The notes under the pieces are model-generated. The model saw only the letters and a program-made list of their open reading frames with translations, did no database searches and was not told where the DNA came from. A program made the position numbers and the translations under genes. Positions 8,774 through 16,567 of a stretch of 64,000 nucleotides of DNA are shown here, in pieces (positions within the stretch are counted from its first letter, which is position 1; every line of letters starts with the position of its first letter). The DNA is from Rothia mucilaginosa. GTDB lineage: Bacteria; Actinomycetota; Actinomycetes; Actinomycetales; Micrococcaceae. The stretch spans positions 248,001-312,000 of the forward strand of contig NZ_JVSP01000016.1 of NCBI RefSeq assembly GCF_001061665.1, written 5' to 3'.

Positions 8774-9718
8774 TTACTTCGGGTCAGCAACCTTGTCTTC
8801 GTAGGCAACGAACGCGGACTTGTCGGTGATGACCCAGCCGAACTGAGCCTCCACCAGCATTGCCTCCATGTTGTTCTGCCACAGGTTGACCTGGGTGCCG
8901 CCGTCGTTGATGGTCGCCTGGTCGGTGCGGCGGATAGAAATCTTCTCCGCAAAGCCGTACTTGAGTGCGGACCAGTCGCCACCGAAGGCACGAACCTTGG
9001 TGTCGGCGGATGCGCCGACCTTGCCGGAGACAGCACGACCGTAGGCGACGGGCAGACCCAGCAGGTTACCCAGGTTATCCTTCAGGTTCACGCTATCGGA
9101 GTAGATGGGGCGGCCGAGCGTGTCAGTTGCACCGTAGATGCGGGACTTGAACGACTTATCTGCTGCGAAGCCGTCCAGGTCAAAGTCAAAGTTCTCGTTC
9201 AGGTTCACCAGATCCGCACCAGCCAGAAGCTCAGAGGTCAGACCGCCCTTATCCTTAGCAGTCGCACCCAGCTCAATACGGTTGGTGGTCTGGTTGACGT
9301 ATTCAACGCCAACAATGGTCTGGCCGTTGATTGCGTTCTTGCCGTGCAGGATAGCGAGGTCGAACGCGCGGGTGATAGCCGCAGCTGCTTCCTTCTCCAG
9401 AAGCTTCAGGTAGCCGGCGGCGTCAGCCTGACGCGCCTCCATCGACCAGTACATCAGCGCCGCAACCTTGATGGGCTTGATGGTCTTTGCGGTCACGCCC
9501 ATGCTGGTCACGGGCTTCGCCTGACCCTCACCGACCACGCCAGCCTGCGGCTGGGAGGTCTGCACGGCGATAGTGGTGCCGGTAATCGGGATGGGGGTGG
9601 TGCCGGCAAGCTTCTGGACGACGGAGCCTTCAGAGACTCGGCCGATGATGTTGCGGGCGAACGACTGCGGCAGGACACCGCCAGTCTTAAAAGTTTCAAG
9701 AGTCGCAGTTGCGCTCAT
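8774..9718 (-). CDS. phage major capsid protein (HK97 fold)
   Basis: A 314-residue protein that builds the icosahedral head. The ATG at 9718 with GGAGA 7 bases upstream is the start; an upstream in-frame extension to 9781 would run through a terminator hairpin and is rejected. The N-arm (LETFKTGGVLPQSFARNIIG) and the spine/P-domain pattern with the segment IKPIKVAALMYWSMEAR are typical of HK97-fold capsids. The gene lies between the scaffold and the adaptor genes. There is no separate protease gene nearby, so maturation may be protease-free (inference). Confidence 0.92.
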   Translation of the reverse strand: MSATATLETFKTGGVLPQSFARNIIGRVSEGSVVQKLAGTTPIPITGTTIAVQTSQPQAGVVGEGQAKPVTSMGVTAKTIKPIKVAALMYWSMEARQADAAGYLKLLEKEAAAAITRAFDLAILHGKNAINGQTIVGVEYVNQTTNRIELGATAKDKGGLTSELLAGADLVNLNENFDFDLDGFAADKSFKSRIYGATDTLGRPIYSDSVNLKDNLGNLLGLPVAYGRAVSGKVGASADTKVRAFGGDWSALKYGFAEKISIRRTDQATINDGGTQVNLWQNNMEAMLVEAQFGWVITDKSAFVAYEDKVADPK

Positions 9719-9748
9719 AATTGGGTCTCCAATCAAGTTTTGGGTATA

Positions 9749-9779
9749 GAAAAAGCCCTCACCGTCTCGGTAAGGGCTC
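9749..9779 (-). terminator. intrinsic terminator between scaffold and major capsid genes
   Basis: On the - strand an 11-bp stem (9778-9768 with 9764-9754, one mismatch) with a three-base loop is followed by TTTTTCTA. It sits just after the scaffold stop and before the capsid SD, so it would end or attenuate transcripts inside the head operon unless read through. Confidence 0.75.
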
Positions 9780-9794
9780 AAATATTAGGGGCGT

Positions 9795-10331
9795 TTAGCC
9801 GAAGATAATCTCTGCTACCTCTTCATAGGCATCACGTGCAGGTGCCGCGTGCTGTGCGGGGTTCGGCGCCATGCCTCGGCTCTTCGGTGCCGCTGCGAGG
9901 ACCGCCTCGGTCTTCTCGTTCGCGGCATCACTGATGAGCTTCTGCAGAGTCGCGAGGTTCGTCTCGATTTCCTCGCTGGTCGCACCCGGCACGAAGGGTG
10001 CGAAGTCCTGGGACAGGCCGACTGCGGCGAGCGCCTTGACGCGTGCCAGCTCAGCCTGCAGGGACGCAATCTGGGCCGCTGAATCATCCTGCGGCTCAGA
10101 AGATTTTTCGGCCTCGACGGGCTCAGACTCGGGTTCCTGCTCGGGCTCTTCAGCAGCAGCAGGTTCAGGTGCCTCTGCCTGCTTCGCCTTCACAGCCGCC
10201 AGCTCAGCCTTCAAATTCTGAACCAGCTTCCACGCACGCTCGGGGTCGAAGGTCTCGCCGTCACGCTCCCACGGGGGCGTAGCTTCAGTGTGCTCTTCGG
10301 CCTTTACTTCAGTGACAGGTGCTTCGCTCAT
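9795..10331 (-). CDS. phage scaffolding protein
   Basis: A 178-residue, strongly acidic, helical protein encoded just before the major capsid gene, the standard place of scaffolds. Residues 36-50 and 87-100 are coiled-coil-like (KLVQNLKAELAAVKAK; AQIASLQAELARVKALAA) and are separated by a Glu/Pro/Ala-rich low-complexity linker; the C-terminus is short and ends EVAEIIFG, a plausible capsid-binding tail. SD AAAGGAA precedes the ATG at 10331. It would guide capsid assembly and leave before DNA packaging. Confidence 0.85.
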   Translation of the reverse strand: MSEAPVTEVKAEEHTEATPPWERDGETFDPERAWKLVQNLKAELAAVKAKQAEAPEPAAAEEPEQEPESEPVEAEKSSEPQDDSAAQIASLQAELARVKALAAVGLSQDFAPFVPGATSEEIETNLATLQKLISDAANEKTEAVLAAAPKSRGMAPNPAQHAAPARDAYEEVAEIIFG

Positions 10332-10355
10332 CTTTTAGTTCCTTTCGGGTATAGC

Positions 10356-10390
10356 AAAAGGCACCCCGCCACCTTAGCAGGATGCCTTTC
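10356..10390 (-). terminator. intrinsic terminator upstream of the scaffold gene
   Basis: On the - strand AAAGGCATCC (10389-10380) pairs with the GGGTGCCTTT arm (10366-10357) with one G-U pair, followed by TTTGC. It separates the MuF gene and the structured gap from the scaffold gene and, with the hairpin at 9749-9779, brackets the scaffold gene. Confidence 0.7.
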
Positions 10391-10400
10391 ACAAAAGTTA

Positions 10401-10533
10401 TAAGGAGTTAGCCGGTGACGCCCCCGACGGTCTTCTAGACCGAAGCATAAAGCCGCGGCCGCCCAAGCGTTATTGCCACACCAATAGGTAATAGGTGAGG
10501 CTCAGGGTTACAGAGGAATCGTCTAACTCCTTA
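10401..10533 (-). other. candidate structured RNA element in the MuF-scaffold gap
   Basis: Inverted repeats TAAGGAGTTAG (10401-10411) and CTAACTCCTTA (10523-10533) are perfectly complementary over 11 bp; three more pairs (10418-10420 with 10520-10522) extend the stem across a six-base bulge. Inside are a CGGTCT-AGA-AGACCG hairpin, a CACC...GGTG hairpin and a GC-rich palindromic stretch. This is the pattern of a multi-branched RNA. It is followed by the terminator at 10356-10390. A 22-codon frame (10470-10538) overlaps it but lacks a clear SD. Confidence 0.45.
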
Positions 10534-10544
10534 CCCATAGCATA

Positions 10545-11930
10545 TCAGCTATTCTTGTTATTTTCAAGATGAATTTGGGTTAGATGTTGCCCTCCAGAGT
10601 GCATAACATACAAATTTTTAATAGGGGCTTGAGGATTTCGTAAATTGTATGTTCGCATTTGCCTCATCAGTTTTTCGTCCAAACGCCTAACCCCAAGGTC
10701 GACAACAAAATTCTCTTTCTGCACACCATGCAAGCGAGCTTTCTTCACAGCGTCAGATATTCGATTTTTAATCGTCGAGTACTTATTCTTTGAGGATTTC
10801 AGCTCACTAACCAGTTCTCCATTGTTCAGCCAAACGAAATCGTTGCTGGGCTTCATGCCGCCGCCCTTCTCAGGTGTCGGTCGTTCAATCCACCGAGCCT
10901 TATTCCCCAACGCCTCAAACCTCAGCAAGAACAACAGCTCATGACCGTACAGCTTCTCGCCATCAGGAATCTCAGAAGCAAGCGCCCCATAATACTTCGG
11001 GTCAACTTGCTCTTCTTGACCATCAAGCCGTTCAGCCTCCTGCCAAGCCTCAGCCTCACGCGATAGCACTGTCGAGATCTTGACTGGCTCATACCCCTCT
11101 GGGTCTGCCTCGTACTTACGGTCTTCCTTCTCGACCGTCTCCCGATAAAACTTCGCCAGCCTCTGCTGCTCAGCCCGCCCCGACCAATTCTCAGGGTCAA
11201 AAACGGGCACCACAATGCAGTCGCAGTGCTCATGGAACGCGCGCGGGTTCTTCTTCCGCAGTTCTGTCCGTGCTTTCCGAGAGAGAAAACCGCCCTCACG
11301 GGACTTCTCCCCCACCGGCGCGGCAACATACTTCGCCGCATCCGCAGACGAATACACAGGGCCACGCGAGGCCAACATAATGCAGAACCCGCACGAATAC
11401 TTGCCCTGCAAAACACGAGCCCACCCCACCGGGCGAACCTCCCCGCCGCCCGCCGGGGCATCATCCTCCGACTCATCGCCACCAGTGAGCGGGGAGGTGG
11501 AACGTTCCAGCTCCTCCTGCTCCTCCCTGGTCGCATAATTGCCGAACTCGGGGTCGAGCACCGCACGCATCATCTGACGATGCCCCGCCATCACCACATG
11601 ACGGCGAGCCGCCGCCGCCAACTGCTCCGCAGAAGCCCCCACGTTCTCGCGAAGAAGCTTCCTGAGCGCGGAAGCATGATACGGCTCCACCGGAGGGTGA
11701 TACGCCTCCACACCATGCTCAGCCGCTGACGCATCCAGAAAAGCGTTCGCCGCCTGCGCCGCCAACCGGCGATGCTTCACAACCAGCGACCGCATACCAG
11801 GCTCCGCAGCCTTCACCGCCGCCGGGTCAGACAAATCAATCAACCCCAGCGCCGCAAGGAAAGCCTCCACAAACGCGTCAGCCACAGCGGCTAACGCCTG
11901 AGCATACGCCGCAGCGAGATCATCAAGCAT
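10545..11930 (-). CDS. MuF-type minor capsid protein with C-terminal nuclease-toxin-like domain
   Basis: A 461-residue protein following the portal gene. Residues 1-150 are Ala-rich helices; the MuF-like core holds CGFC at 180-183 and HEHCDC at 233-238. From about residue 350 the sequence changes character: GGGMKPSNDFVWL, E376-L-K378 within ELVSELKSS, a Lys/Arg helix and FVVDLG (408-413). This resembles C-terminal toxin modules of CdiA-type polymorphic toxins (tRNase or PD-(D/E)xK-like, with D364, E376, K378 as possible active-site residues). DNA for this part (10561-10800) is about 40% G+C by hand count, against roughly 60-70% upstream, so it was probably acquired separately. AAGGAGG precedes the ATG. 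No immunity gene is obvious. Confidence 0.88.
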   Translation of the reverse strand: MLDDLAAAYAQALAAVADAFVEAFLAALGLIDLSDPAAVKAAEPGMRSLVVKHRRLAAQAANAFLDASAAEHGVEAYHPPVEPYHASALRKLLRENVGASAEQLAAAARRHVVMAGHRQMMRAVLDPEFGNYATREEQEELERSTSPLTGGDESEDDAPAGGGEVRPVGWARVLQGKYSCGFCIMLASRGPVYSSADAAKYVAAPVGEKSREGGFLSRKARTELRKKNPRAFHEHCDCIVVPVFDPENWSGRAEQQRLAKFYRETVEKEDRKYEADPEGYEPVKISTVLSREAEAWQEAERLDGQEEQVDPKYYGALASEIPDGEKLYGHELLFLLRFEALGNKARWIERPTPEKGGGMKPSNDFVWLNNGELVSELKSSKNKYSTIKNRISDAVKKARLHGVQKENFVVDLGVRRLDEKLMRQMRTYNLRNPQAPIKNLYVMHSGGQHLTQIHLENNKNS

Positions 11931-11942
11931 GCGGCGCCTCCT

Positions 11943-13199
11943 TTAGTAGACGGGGTCCCCCACCGACACCGCCAAACGACGGTCCAACGCACGGTCACGC
12001 TTCAACTGCTCCGGCGACAAGCCCATGAACTCGCGGACAGTCTCAGACGAGACGACGCCCTGCGCCTGCGCCTGCAACATCAATGCGTTGCGAGAGCTGA
12101 GCGAAATCACTGCGGGGTCACGCCAACGCGCTTCAAGGGTTTCAAGCCCCTCAGTGTCCACCCCGGCAACCGCCAGGACGCACCGCGCCAAATCTTCCAC
12201 CGCGTCACCAAAAATCGACTGCTTCAGCTCCGCCTTCGTAATCAAACGGTCTTTCGCGCTTCGCATCGCCTCCGCAGACGCGGGATTCGACTCCGTCGAG
12301 ACACCCAGCATGAACGGCGGGATGCCCGTCTGCGACGCGACCTGCAACGCATAGGTCTTGAACGTATTCAACAACTGAGTCAGGTCTGCACCCGGCACCG
12401 AGCCGGTCTGCGCACCGGACGGACCCACCAAGAAACGCCCAAAATAGGCTTCCAATCGGGTCTGCCGCTGGTTACCGTCCTCATCAACGAACATTTCCTC
12501 CACACCATCGCCGAAAAGGTAGCGAACAGGCATGGACAGGAGCTCCTGAGCCACCTGCAGATTCGTCAGAGTACGAGCCGCCGCATCACACAGCTTATGA
12601 ATCTCTTCAATCTCGCTTCGACCCTCTTCACCCAGGCGAATCTGATTCACAAAGGGGATAACGGGGATTCCGTCGAAGCCATGCTCGTCAATGTGGGTGA
12701 GTACTTCGAAACCATCACGCAGAGCGAAGAAACGAGTCACGCCAGGCTCATAAACAGCCCGGTACATGTCCAAACCATCACGATAAGTCTGGGTAGCCTG
12801 GACCAGGCGGCCCGTAGCGTCCCTCCGCAACTCAAACTCATCACCCTTATGCACGGAAATGTGCGGGATAGAGGGGTCAGAGCCGCCGCCAACGACCATG
12901 AACGCCGCACCAGAGACAAGAGCCTCCGTCAGCGCCAGCGTCAGCTTCGTGCGGAAGTTGTTCGCCTGCAAAATGCGATTCAACTGTTCGGGTGCCTCAT
13001 CCTGACCGCCATGACGCGAAATCGAGAACCCATCAAGCACCAACGACTCGACCAGCACATCCACAGCCAGCTTCGGCCAGCCAACCTGCATCTCCAGCAC
13101 ACGGACATCAGGCGGTAGGGACACGCCGATAGCATCCAGGCGGTGCTCACCGTTGTAGTAGCTCTCCCACTTACCCGGGTTCTTTACAATACGGCCCAT
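11943..13199 (-). CDS. phage portal protein
   Basis: A 418-residue protein of the SPP1 gp6/HK97-like portal class, which forms the dodecameric ring for DNA entry and exit. It starts inside the end of the large terminase gene (16-base overlap) with GGGAGG about 10 bases upstream. Recognisable parts are the N-terminal WESYYNGEHRLDAIG segment, the acidic middle (EEMFVDEDGNQRQ), and SAEAMRSAKDRLITKAELKQ, the helix that typically follows the channel loop. Somewhat short for the family (usually 440-500). Confidence 0.92.
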   Translation of the reverse strand: MGRIVKNPGKWESYYNGEHRLDAIGVSLPPDVRVLEMQVGWPKLAVDVLVESLVLDGFSISRHGGQDEAPEQLNRILQANNFRTKLTLALTEALVSGAAFMVVGGGSDPSIPHISVHKGDEFELRRDATGRLVQATQTYRDGLDMYRAVYEPGVTRFFALRDGFEVLTHIDEHGFDGIPVIPFVNQIRLGEEGRSEIEEIHKLCDAAARTLTNLQVAQELLSMPVRYLFGDGVEEMFVDEDGNQRQTRLEAYFGRFLVGPSGAQTGSVPGADLTQLLNTFKTYALQVASQTGIPPFMLGVSTESNPASAEAMRSAKDRLITKAELKQSIFGDAVEDLARCVLAVAGVDTEGLETLEARWRDPAVISLSSRNALMLQAQAQGVVSSETVREFMGLSPEQLKRDRALDRRLAVSVGDPVY

Positions 13200-14638
13200 C
13201 CGGCACCGCCTCCCTTCTTGTCCTTCTCAGTTAGCCCATGGAGCGCAAGAGTGCACGCCACCAAAGGCGAAATATCTTCAACTCGATCATCGCGAGTCCA
13301 ATACCACAGCTCACTGCCGCCCTTAGAACGTCGACAAGCCTGCACAGCCGCATCTAGCTCCTCCTGACCGGTATGCCTCACCTGAGCGCGACCCAGCGCC
13401 TCATAAAACGCGCCGCACGCCTGCATATAGGTGCGGTGGTCAAGACCAGTAGTCATCCGCTTCAGCTTTGGAGACTTCGCAATCACCTCAGTCGACTGCG
13501 AAGCACCCGTATAAACCATCGCCGCAGGTTTCCACTTACGCTTCAGCTCCTCCAGACGTGCCGGAACCCAATCCGTACCAACACGCCTATCAACAACCTC
13601 AATATGGACGTTCCCATCAGCCCGGCGAGACGCTGCGGCAATCGTCGCCACGTCACGCAAAGGCGTAACGTCCACACCGAACGCGACCTCAACACCGGAA
13701 CGGGACTCTGTATCGAGGCACTGCGCCCAAAAATCAGCCGGAATCGCCGAAGAAGAGCCGACCTTCGACCAGATGCCGAGGCGTTCACGCTTGAAATGCT
13801 CATCGCTCATCGCGCGGCGCTCCGAATCCACATACTCAGCCGAGATGCGCCGACCGAGCGCCGGATTTGCCAGCGCCCAGTTCGCCGGGTCAGCCGGATC
13901 AGCATCCTCAACCGTCGACCACTCGTAAAACGCCAGCTTCGTCTCCTCAGCAGGCGAGAGCGCCCTATCACGGATGCTTTTCAGCACCTCAGAGTCAGGC
14001 ATACCAGCAGACGAGGCGTACCAGATCTGCGGAGACTCATTCAAACTCTTTGATGCCAGCGTCGGCAGCATCGAAGCCTGCACAGACCGCGGCAAATCGT
14101 AAGCCTCGTCAAAAACAACCAGGTCTGCGGTGAAACCACGCGCCGAACCACGGCTACGCGCCTTAAACAGGACACGGTTACCGCTCGCAGTCGTCAAAGA
14201 CATGCCGCTGTTGCCGGTTTTGATGCCCGACATCTTCCCCTGCGGGTCACCCGCGTAGCCAGCCATGTACTCGACCAGCTCGGACCCGCGAATCAACGAC
14301 TCCAAACGCTGCTGATGCTCAACAGCCGTACCGAATAGGTGCGCCGAGTGAAGAATCAGCCGCTCACCGAACAAAAACATGCCAGCAAGCTCACGCGCCT
14401 CAAGAATCGAGCCTTTACCATTCTGTCGAGGAACAATAAGGCCAACCTCGAACGCCTTCCAGCGCCCGTCAACACGCTCACCAAGCGCGCCACGGAGCAC
14501 ATGCTGCTGCCAAGGGTCCAAATGCAAGCCCGCAACAGCCGCCAAGTCCACCGCATCATCACCTGCTGAGGTGAAATATAGCGGGGTCACGTCGATGCGT
14601 GGAGTCTGAGACCCCATCAGCTGAGCAGTCTCAGCCAC
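13184..14638 (-). CDS. phage terminase large subunit
   Basis: A 484-residue packaging motor. The ATPase domain shows a Walker A PRQNGKGS (residues 70-77) and Walker B VVFDE (174-178); the C-terminal nuclease domain has the first acidic motif in VAFGVDVTP (near 335) and later DDRVEDISPLVA. GTG start at 14638 with GGAGG. It cuts concatemers and pumps DNA into the prohead through the portal encoded next. Confidence 0.95.
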   Translation of the reverse strand: MAETAQLMGSQTPRIDVTPLYFTSAGDDAVDLAAVAGLHLDPWQQHVLRGALGERVDGRWKAFEVGLIVPRQNGKGSILEARELAGMFLFGERLILHSAHLFGTAVEHQQRLESLIRGSELVEYMAGYAGDPQGKMSGIKTGNSGMSLTTASGNRVLFKARSRGSARGFTADLVVFDEAYDLPRSVQASMLPTLASKSLNESPQIWYASSAGMPDSEVLKSIRDRALSPAEETKLAFYEWSTVEDADPADPANWALANPALGRRISAEYVDSERRAMSDEHFKRERLGIWSKVGSSSAIPADFWAQCLDTESRSGVEVAFGVDVTPLRDVATIAAASRRADGNVHIEVVDRRVGTDWVPARLEELKRKWKPAAMVYTGASQSTEVIAKSPKLKRMTTGLDHRTYMQACGAFYEALGRAQVRHTGQEELDAAVQACRRSKGGSELWYWTRDDRVEDISPLVACTLALHGLTEKDKKGGGAGWAVL

Positions 14639-14655
14639 AGAGCCTCACCTCCACC

Positions 14656-15153
14656 CTAAACAGCCTGCGCCTCTTCGATGCGGCGCTTCCTACGAGCCGC
14701 CAGCTCATCCAGCTTGCTCACCTTCGGCTGTACCGTCTCCTTCAACCGGGCAATTTCAGCAATGTCATCACGTTCAGCGGCCATGAGCCCTGCAATATCA
14801 CGCGGCGCAGCAACCATGAGCGCGGCACGGGTTCGGTGAAGACGCCAACGCGCGGACTCAAGGGGATCCTCGTGCGTCGGCACCGGCACCTCACGGACAG
14901 CCCCATAAGCTCCGACCTGCTCAATGACGACCACATCACTGTGTCCAACGGCTTGGACAACAGGAGCAGAATCAGGAGCACCAATCACGGGTTCCGGCGG
15001 CCGCTCCGCAGCCTTACGATCACGCGCCGCTTTCGACGCGGCACGCTCCGCCGCCCGACATTCCGGGCAAGGGACCTCACCATGACGGCGGTGACGCTTC
15101 GCCGCCGCCGTAGTCCCGCAAGGGGCTAGACTGCGGCCTTTTTTCTCAGCCAC
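14656..15153 (-). CDS. probable phage terminase small subunit
   Basis: A 165-residue basic protein upstream of the large terminase. The N-terminus has a CGT...RRHGEVPCPEC pattern that could bind zinc and is common in actinophage proteins at this position; the C-terminus is a helical region (ARLKETVQPKVSKLDELAARRKRR) suited to oligomerisation. I prefer the GTG at 15153 with an AGAGGGGG SD over a TTG at 15168. It would recognise the packaging site. The function is by position; sequence support is limited. Confidence 0.7.
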   Translation of the reverse strand: MAEKKGRSLAPCGTTAAAKRHRRHGEVPCPECRAAERAASKAARDRKAAERPPEPVIGAPDSAPVVQAVGHSDVVVIEQVGAYGAVREVPVPTHEDPLESARWRLHRTRAALMVAAPRDIAGLMAAERDDIAEIARLKETVQPKVSKLDELAARRKRRIEEAQAV

Positions 15154-15184
15154 AGAACCCCCTCTCAACGGGAATTTTTGGGTT

Positions 15185-15340
15185 TCAGAGCCCGCGGGGG
15201 GATGTCACTATGACCGAAGGGGGAAACTTGACCCCATAGGGGGTAACCCCCGGGGGTACGTTTCCCATTTCGTCATCATCTGAAAACCAATTCCGTTTCG
15301 TTGTCGTCGTATCAAAAAAACTGTTTGAACCGCTCACCAT
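15185..15340 (-). CDS. possible small phage protein after the HNH gene
   Basis: A 51-codon frame whose ATG (15340) overlaps the HNH stop. The product is Thr/Ser/Pro-rich with no recognised domain and its 3' half covers the G-run/palindrome region that could be the cos site, so this may be noncoding. Reported as a weak candidate. Confidence 0.25.
   Translation of the reverse strand: MVSGSNSFFDTTTTKRNWFSDDDEMGNVPPGVTPYGVKFPPSVIVTSPRGL
15239..15257. other. candidate cos/packaging site
   Basis: ACCCCCGGGGGT (15246-15257) is a perfect 12-bp palindrome within a cluster of G and C runs (GGGGGTAACCCCC at 15239-15251). It lies between the HNH gene and the small terminase gene, where cos sites of HNH-carrying phages usually lie. 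Inference only. Confidence 0.3.
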
Positions 15341-15627
15341 GCTTGCGTGGTCTTTGGTGCTCGCACTTGGTGTGCGAGTCGTTTGCGTCCGCGCCTGCTG
15401 TTGCATCGTCGGTGTGCTGGTGCTAGGTCGCCGAGCAGGTTGCCGCCGTTGGCGATGGCGTCGAGGTGGTCGGCGGTGAAAGCGAGCGGGTGTGTGTAGG
15501 GCAGGCTCATGTCGATTGGTTTGCCGCAGAGGTGGCAGGGCCAGCCTCCGTCGCTGGTTGCTTTGCGCAGTTCGGCTGCGCGTTTGCGGTATGTGCGGTC
15601 ACTGTATTTGGTCGCAGTCGTCACAGT
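15334..15627 (-). CDS. phage HNH endonuclease
   Basis: A 97-residue HNH nuclease. It has a CHLCGKP zinc knuckle paired with a later CNSRRG, and the HNH core ADHLDAIANGGNLLGDLAPAH. In HK97-like and many actinobacterial cos phages, an HNH protein next to terminase is needed for efficient cos cleavage. The GTG at 15627 is preferred because the upstream 18 codons of the frame overlap another small coding frame; an ATG at 15681 is possible. Short Lys/Arg tail. Confidence 0.9.
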   Translation of the reverse strand, partial: TVTTATKYSDRTYRKRAAELRKATSDGGWPCHLCGKPIDMSLPYTHPLAFTADHLDAIANGGNLLGDLAPAHRRCNSRRGRKRLAHQVRAPKTTQAW

Positions 15628-15808
15628 CGCACCTGCTTCCGATGATGGCGCGAACTTGCGCCTTGGAGATGATGAGGTCAAAGCGGCAACTGAAGTCGAA
15701 GATGGGTTGGCCCCAGCTGATGTCGACGTCCCATTCTGCGGGGAATCATTCGCGGAGTGTCTTGAAGATTTGCTCTTCTTCTTCGTCGGTGAAGTCTCTG
15801 TAACACAT
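15599..15808 (-). pseudogene. small phage gene interrupted by an in-frame TGA
   Basis: An ATG at 15808 with GGAG seven bases upstream starts an acidic frame (DFTDEEEEQIF) that meets TGA at 15748-15746 (codon 21) and then continues in the same frame for 48 more codons to 15599 with sensible coding sequence (FPAEWDVDISWGQPIFDF; C-terminal CDCDDCD). A single change from TGG (Trp) to TGA would explain it. Alternatives are genuine stop readthrough, or a sequencing error. No family recognised. Overlaps the HNH start by 29 bases. Confidence 0.55.
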
Positions 15809-15839
15809 GGGGTGTCTCCTTCCTGTAGCGGGTACAGGT

Positions 15840-15870
15840 GGAGCCCCTGTCCGTGGCGGGCAGGGGCTCC
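15840..15870. other. strong hairpin upstream of the interrupted gene
   Basis: GGAGCCCCTG (15840-15849) pairs perfectly with CAGGGGCTCC (15861-15870) with an 11-base loop. No T tract on either side, so it may stabilise or process mRNA. A second, 7-bp hairpin lies at about 15933-15957. Confidence 0.5.
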
Positions 15871-15989
15871 GTCTGAAGTGACTACACGCTGCTAACCATT
15901 GAGTGTCGTCTTCTGTGATCCGCCGCGTCATGGGTGCCCGCTAATTGTTTTTGGGCACCATGAAGCTGGGCCACAGTGTACACAAGTTT

Positions 15990-16553
15990 TCAGGTGGTTG
16001 CAATGAGTGCGGTGCGGATGGTGTCGATGCCGTGCCAGGTGGTTTTGCAGGCGGTGCATTCGGCGGTTTCGGCGCGTAGGTGGAAGTGGATTGCTTCGCT
16101 TACTCGTTGTTCGCCTTCGCTGGTTTCGGTGATGACCCATTCGGCGCCGCAGTTGGGGCAGGGGATGCGGATTGGGATGGTGGTTTCGTCGAGTGCTTTG
16201 ATGGCTTCGCGCCAGCCGGTGAGTTTGGTGGTGGCGTAGTCGGTATCGACGTGGCGCGCCCAGTTGGTGAGTTTGCTGGGCAGTGGGGCGCCTTTGGGGA
16301 GTTGGTGGGTTGCGGGCAGGTCGTACCTGATTTGGTGTTCGATGGCAGCTTTGATGAGGAGGGCGTGGTCGTTGCAGGGACTGGTTGATTTGAATCCGCC
16401 GCCGCCGGGACCAGCATTGGGGCGTTCGGTGATGGCGTGTTCGAGTTGTACCAGGAGTGGTAGGGCTCGGGTGTAGGTGGTGGTTCCGTGCCAGGTGTGG
16501 GTGGCGAGGTGGTCGTTGGTGAATTCGTGGAGGAGTGAGTCCAGGGAGAGCAT
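15990..16553 (-). CDS. phage zinc-ribbon protein, function unknown
   Basis: A 187-residue protein with a C-terminal zinc ribbon (CPNCGAEW ... CTACKTTW). The N-terminal two thirds are helical with KAAIEHQIRYDLP. Such proteins are common in actinophage replication/early-late junctions and may bind nucleic acid; no function known. An AAGGA lies 11 bases before the ATG. It is downstream of the RusA gene in one operon. Other frames over this stretch are Thr/Pro/Arg-rich shadow. Confidence 0.75.
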   Translation of the reverse strand: MLSLDSLLHEFTNDHLATHTWHGTTTYTRALPLLVQLEHAITERPNAGPGGGGFKSTSPCNDHALLIKAAIEHQIRYDLPATHQLPKGAPLPSKLTNWARHVDTDYATTKLTGWREAIKALDETTIPIRIPCPNCGAEWVITETSEGEQRVSEAIHFHLRAETAECTACKTTWHGIDTIRTALIATT

Positions 16554-16567
16554 GGTGTTTCTGGTCC

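Noticed and set aside
10470-10538. 22-codon frame after the MuF gene
   Set aside because: No clear SD, overlaps the paired element; kept only as a remark.
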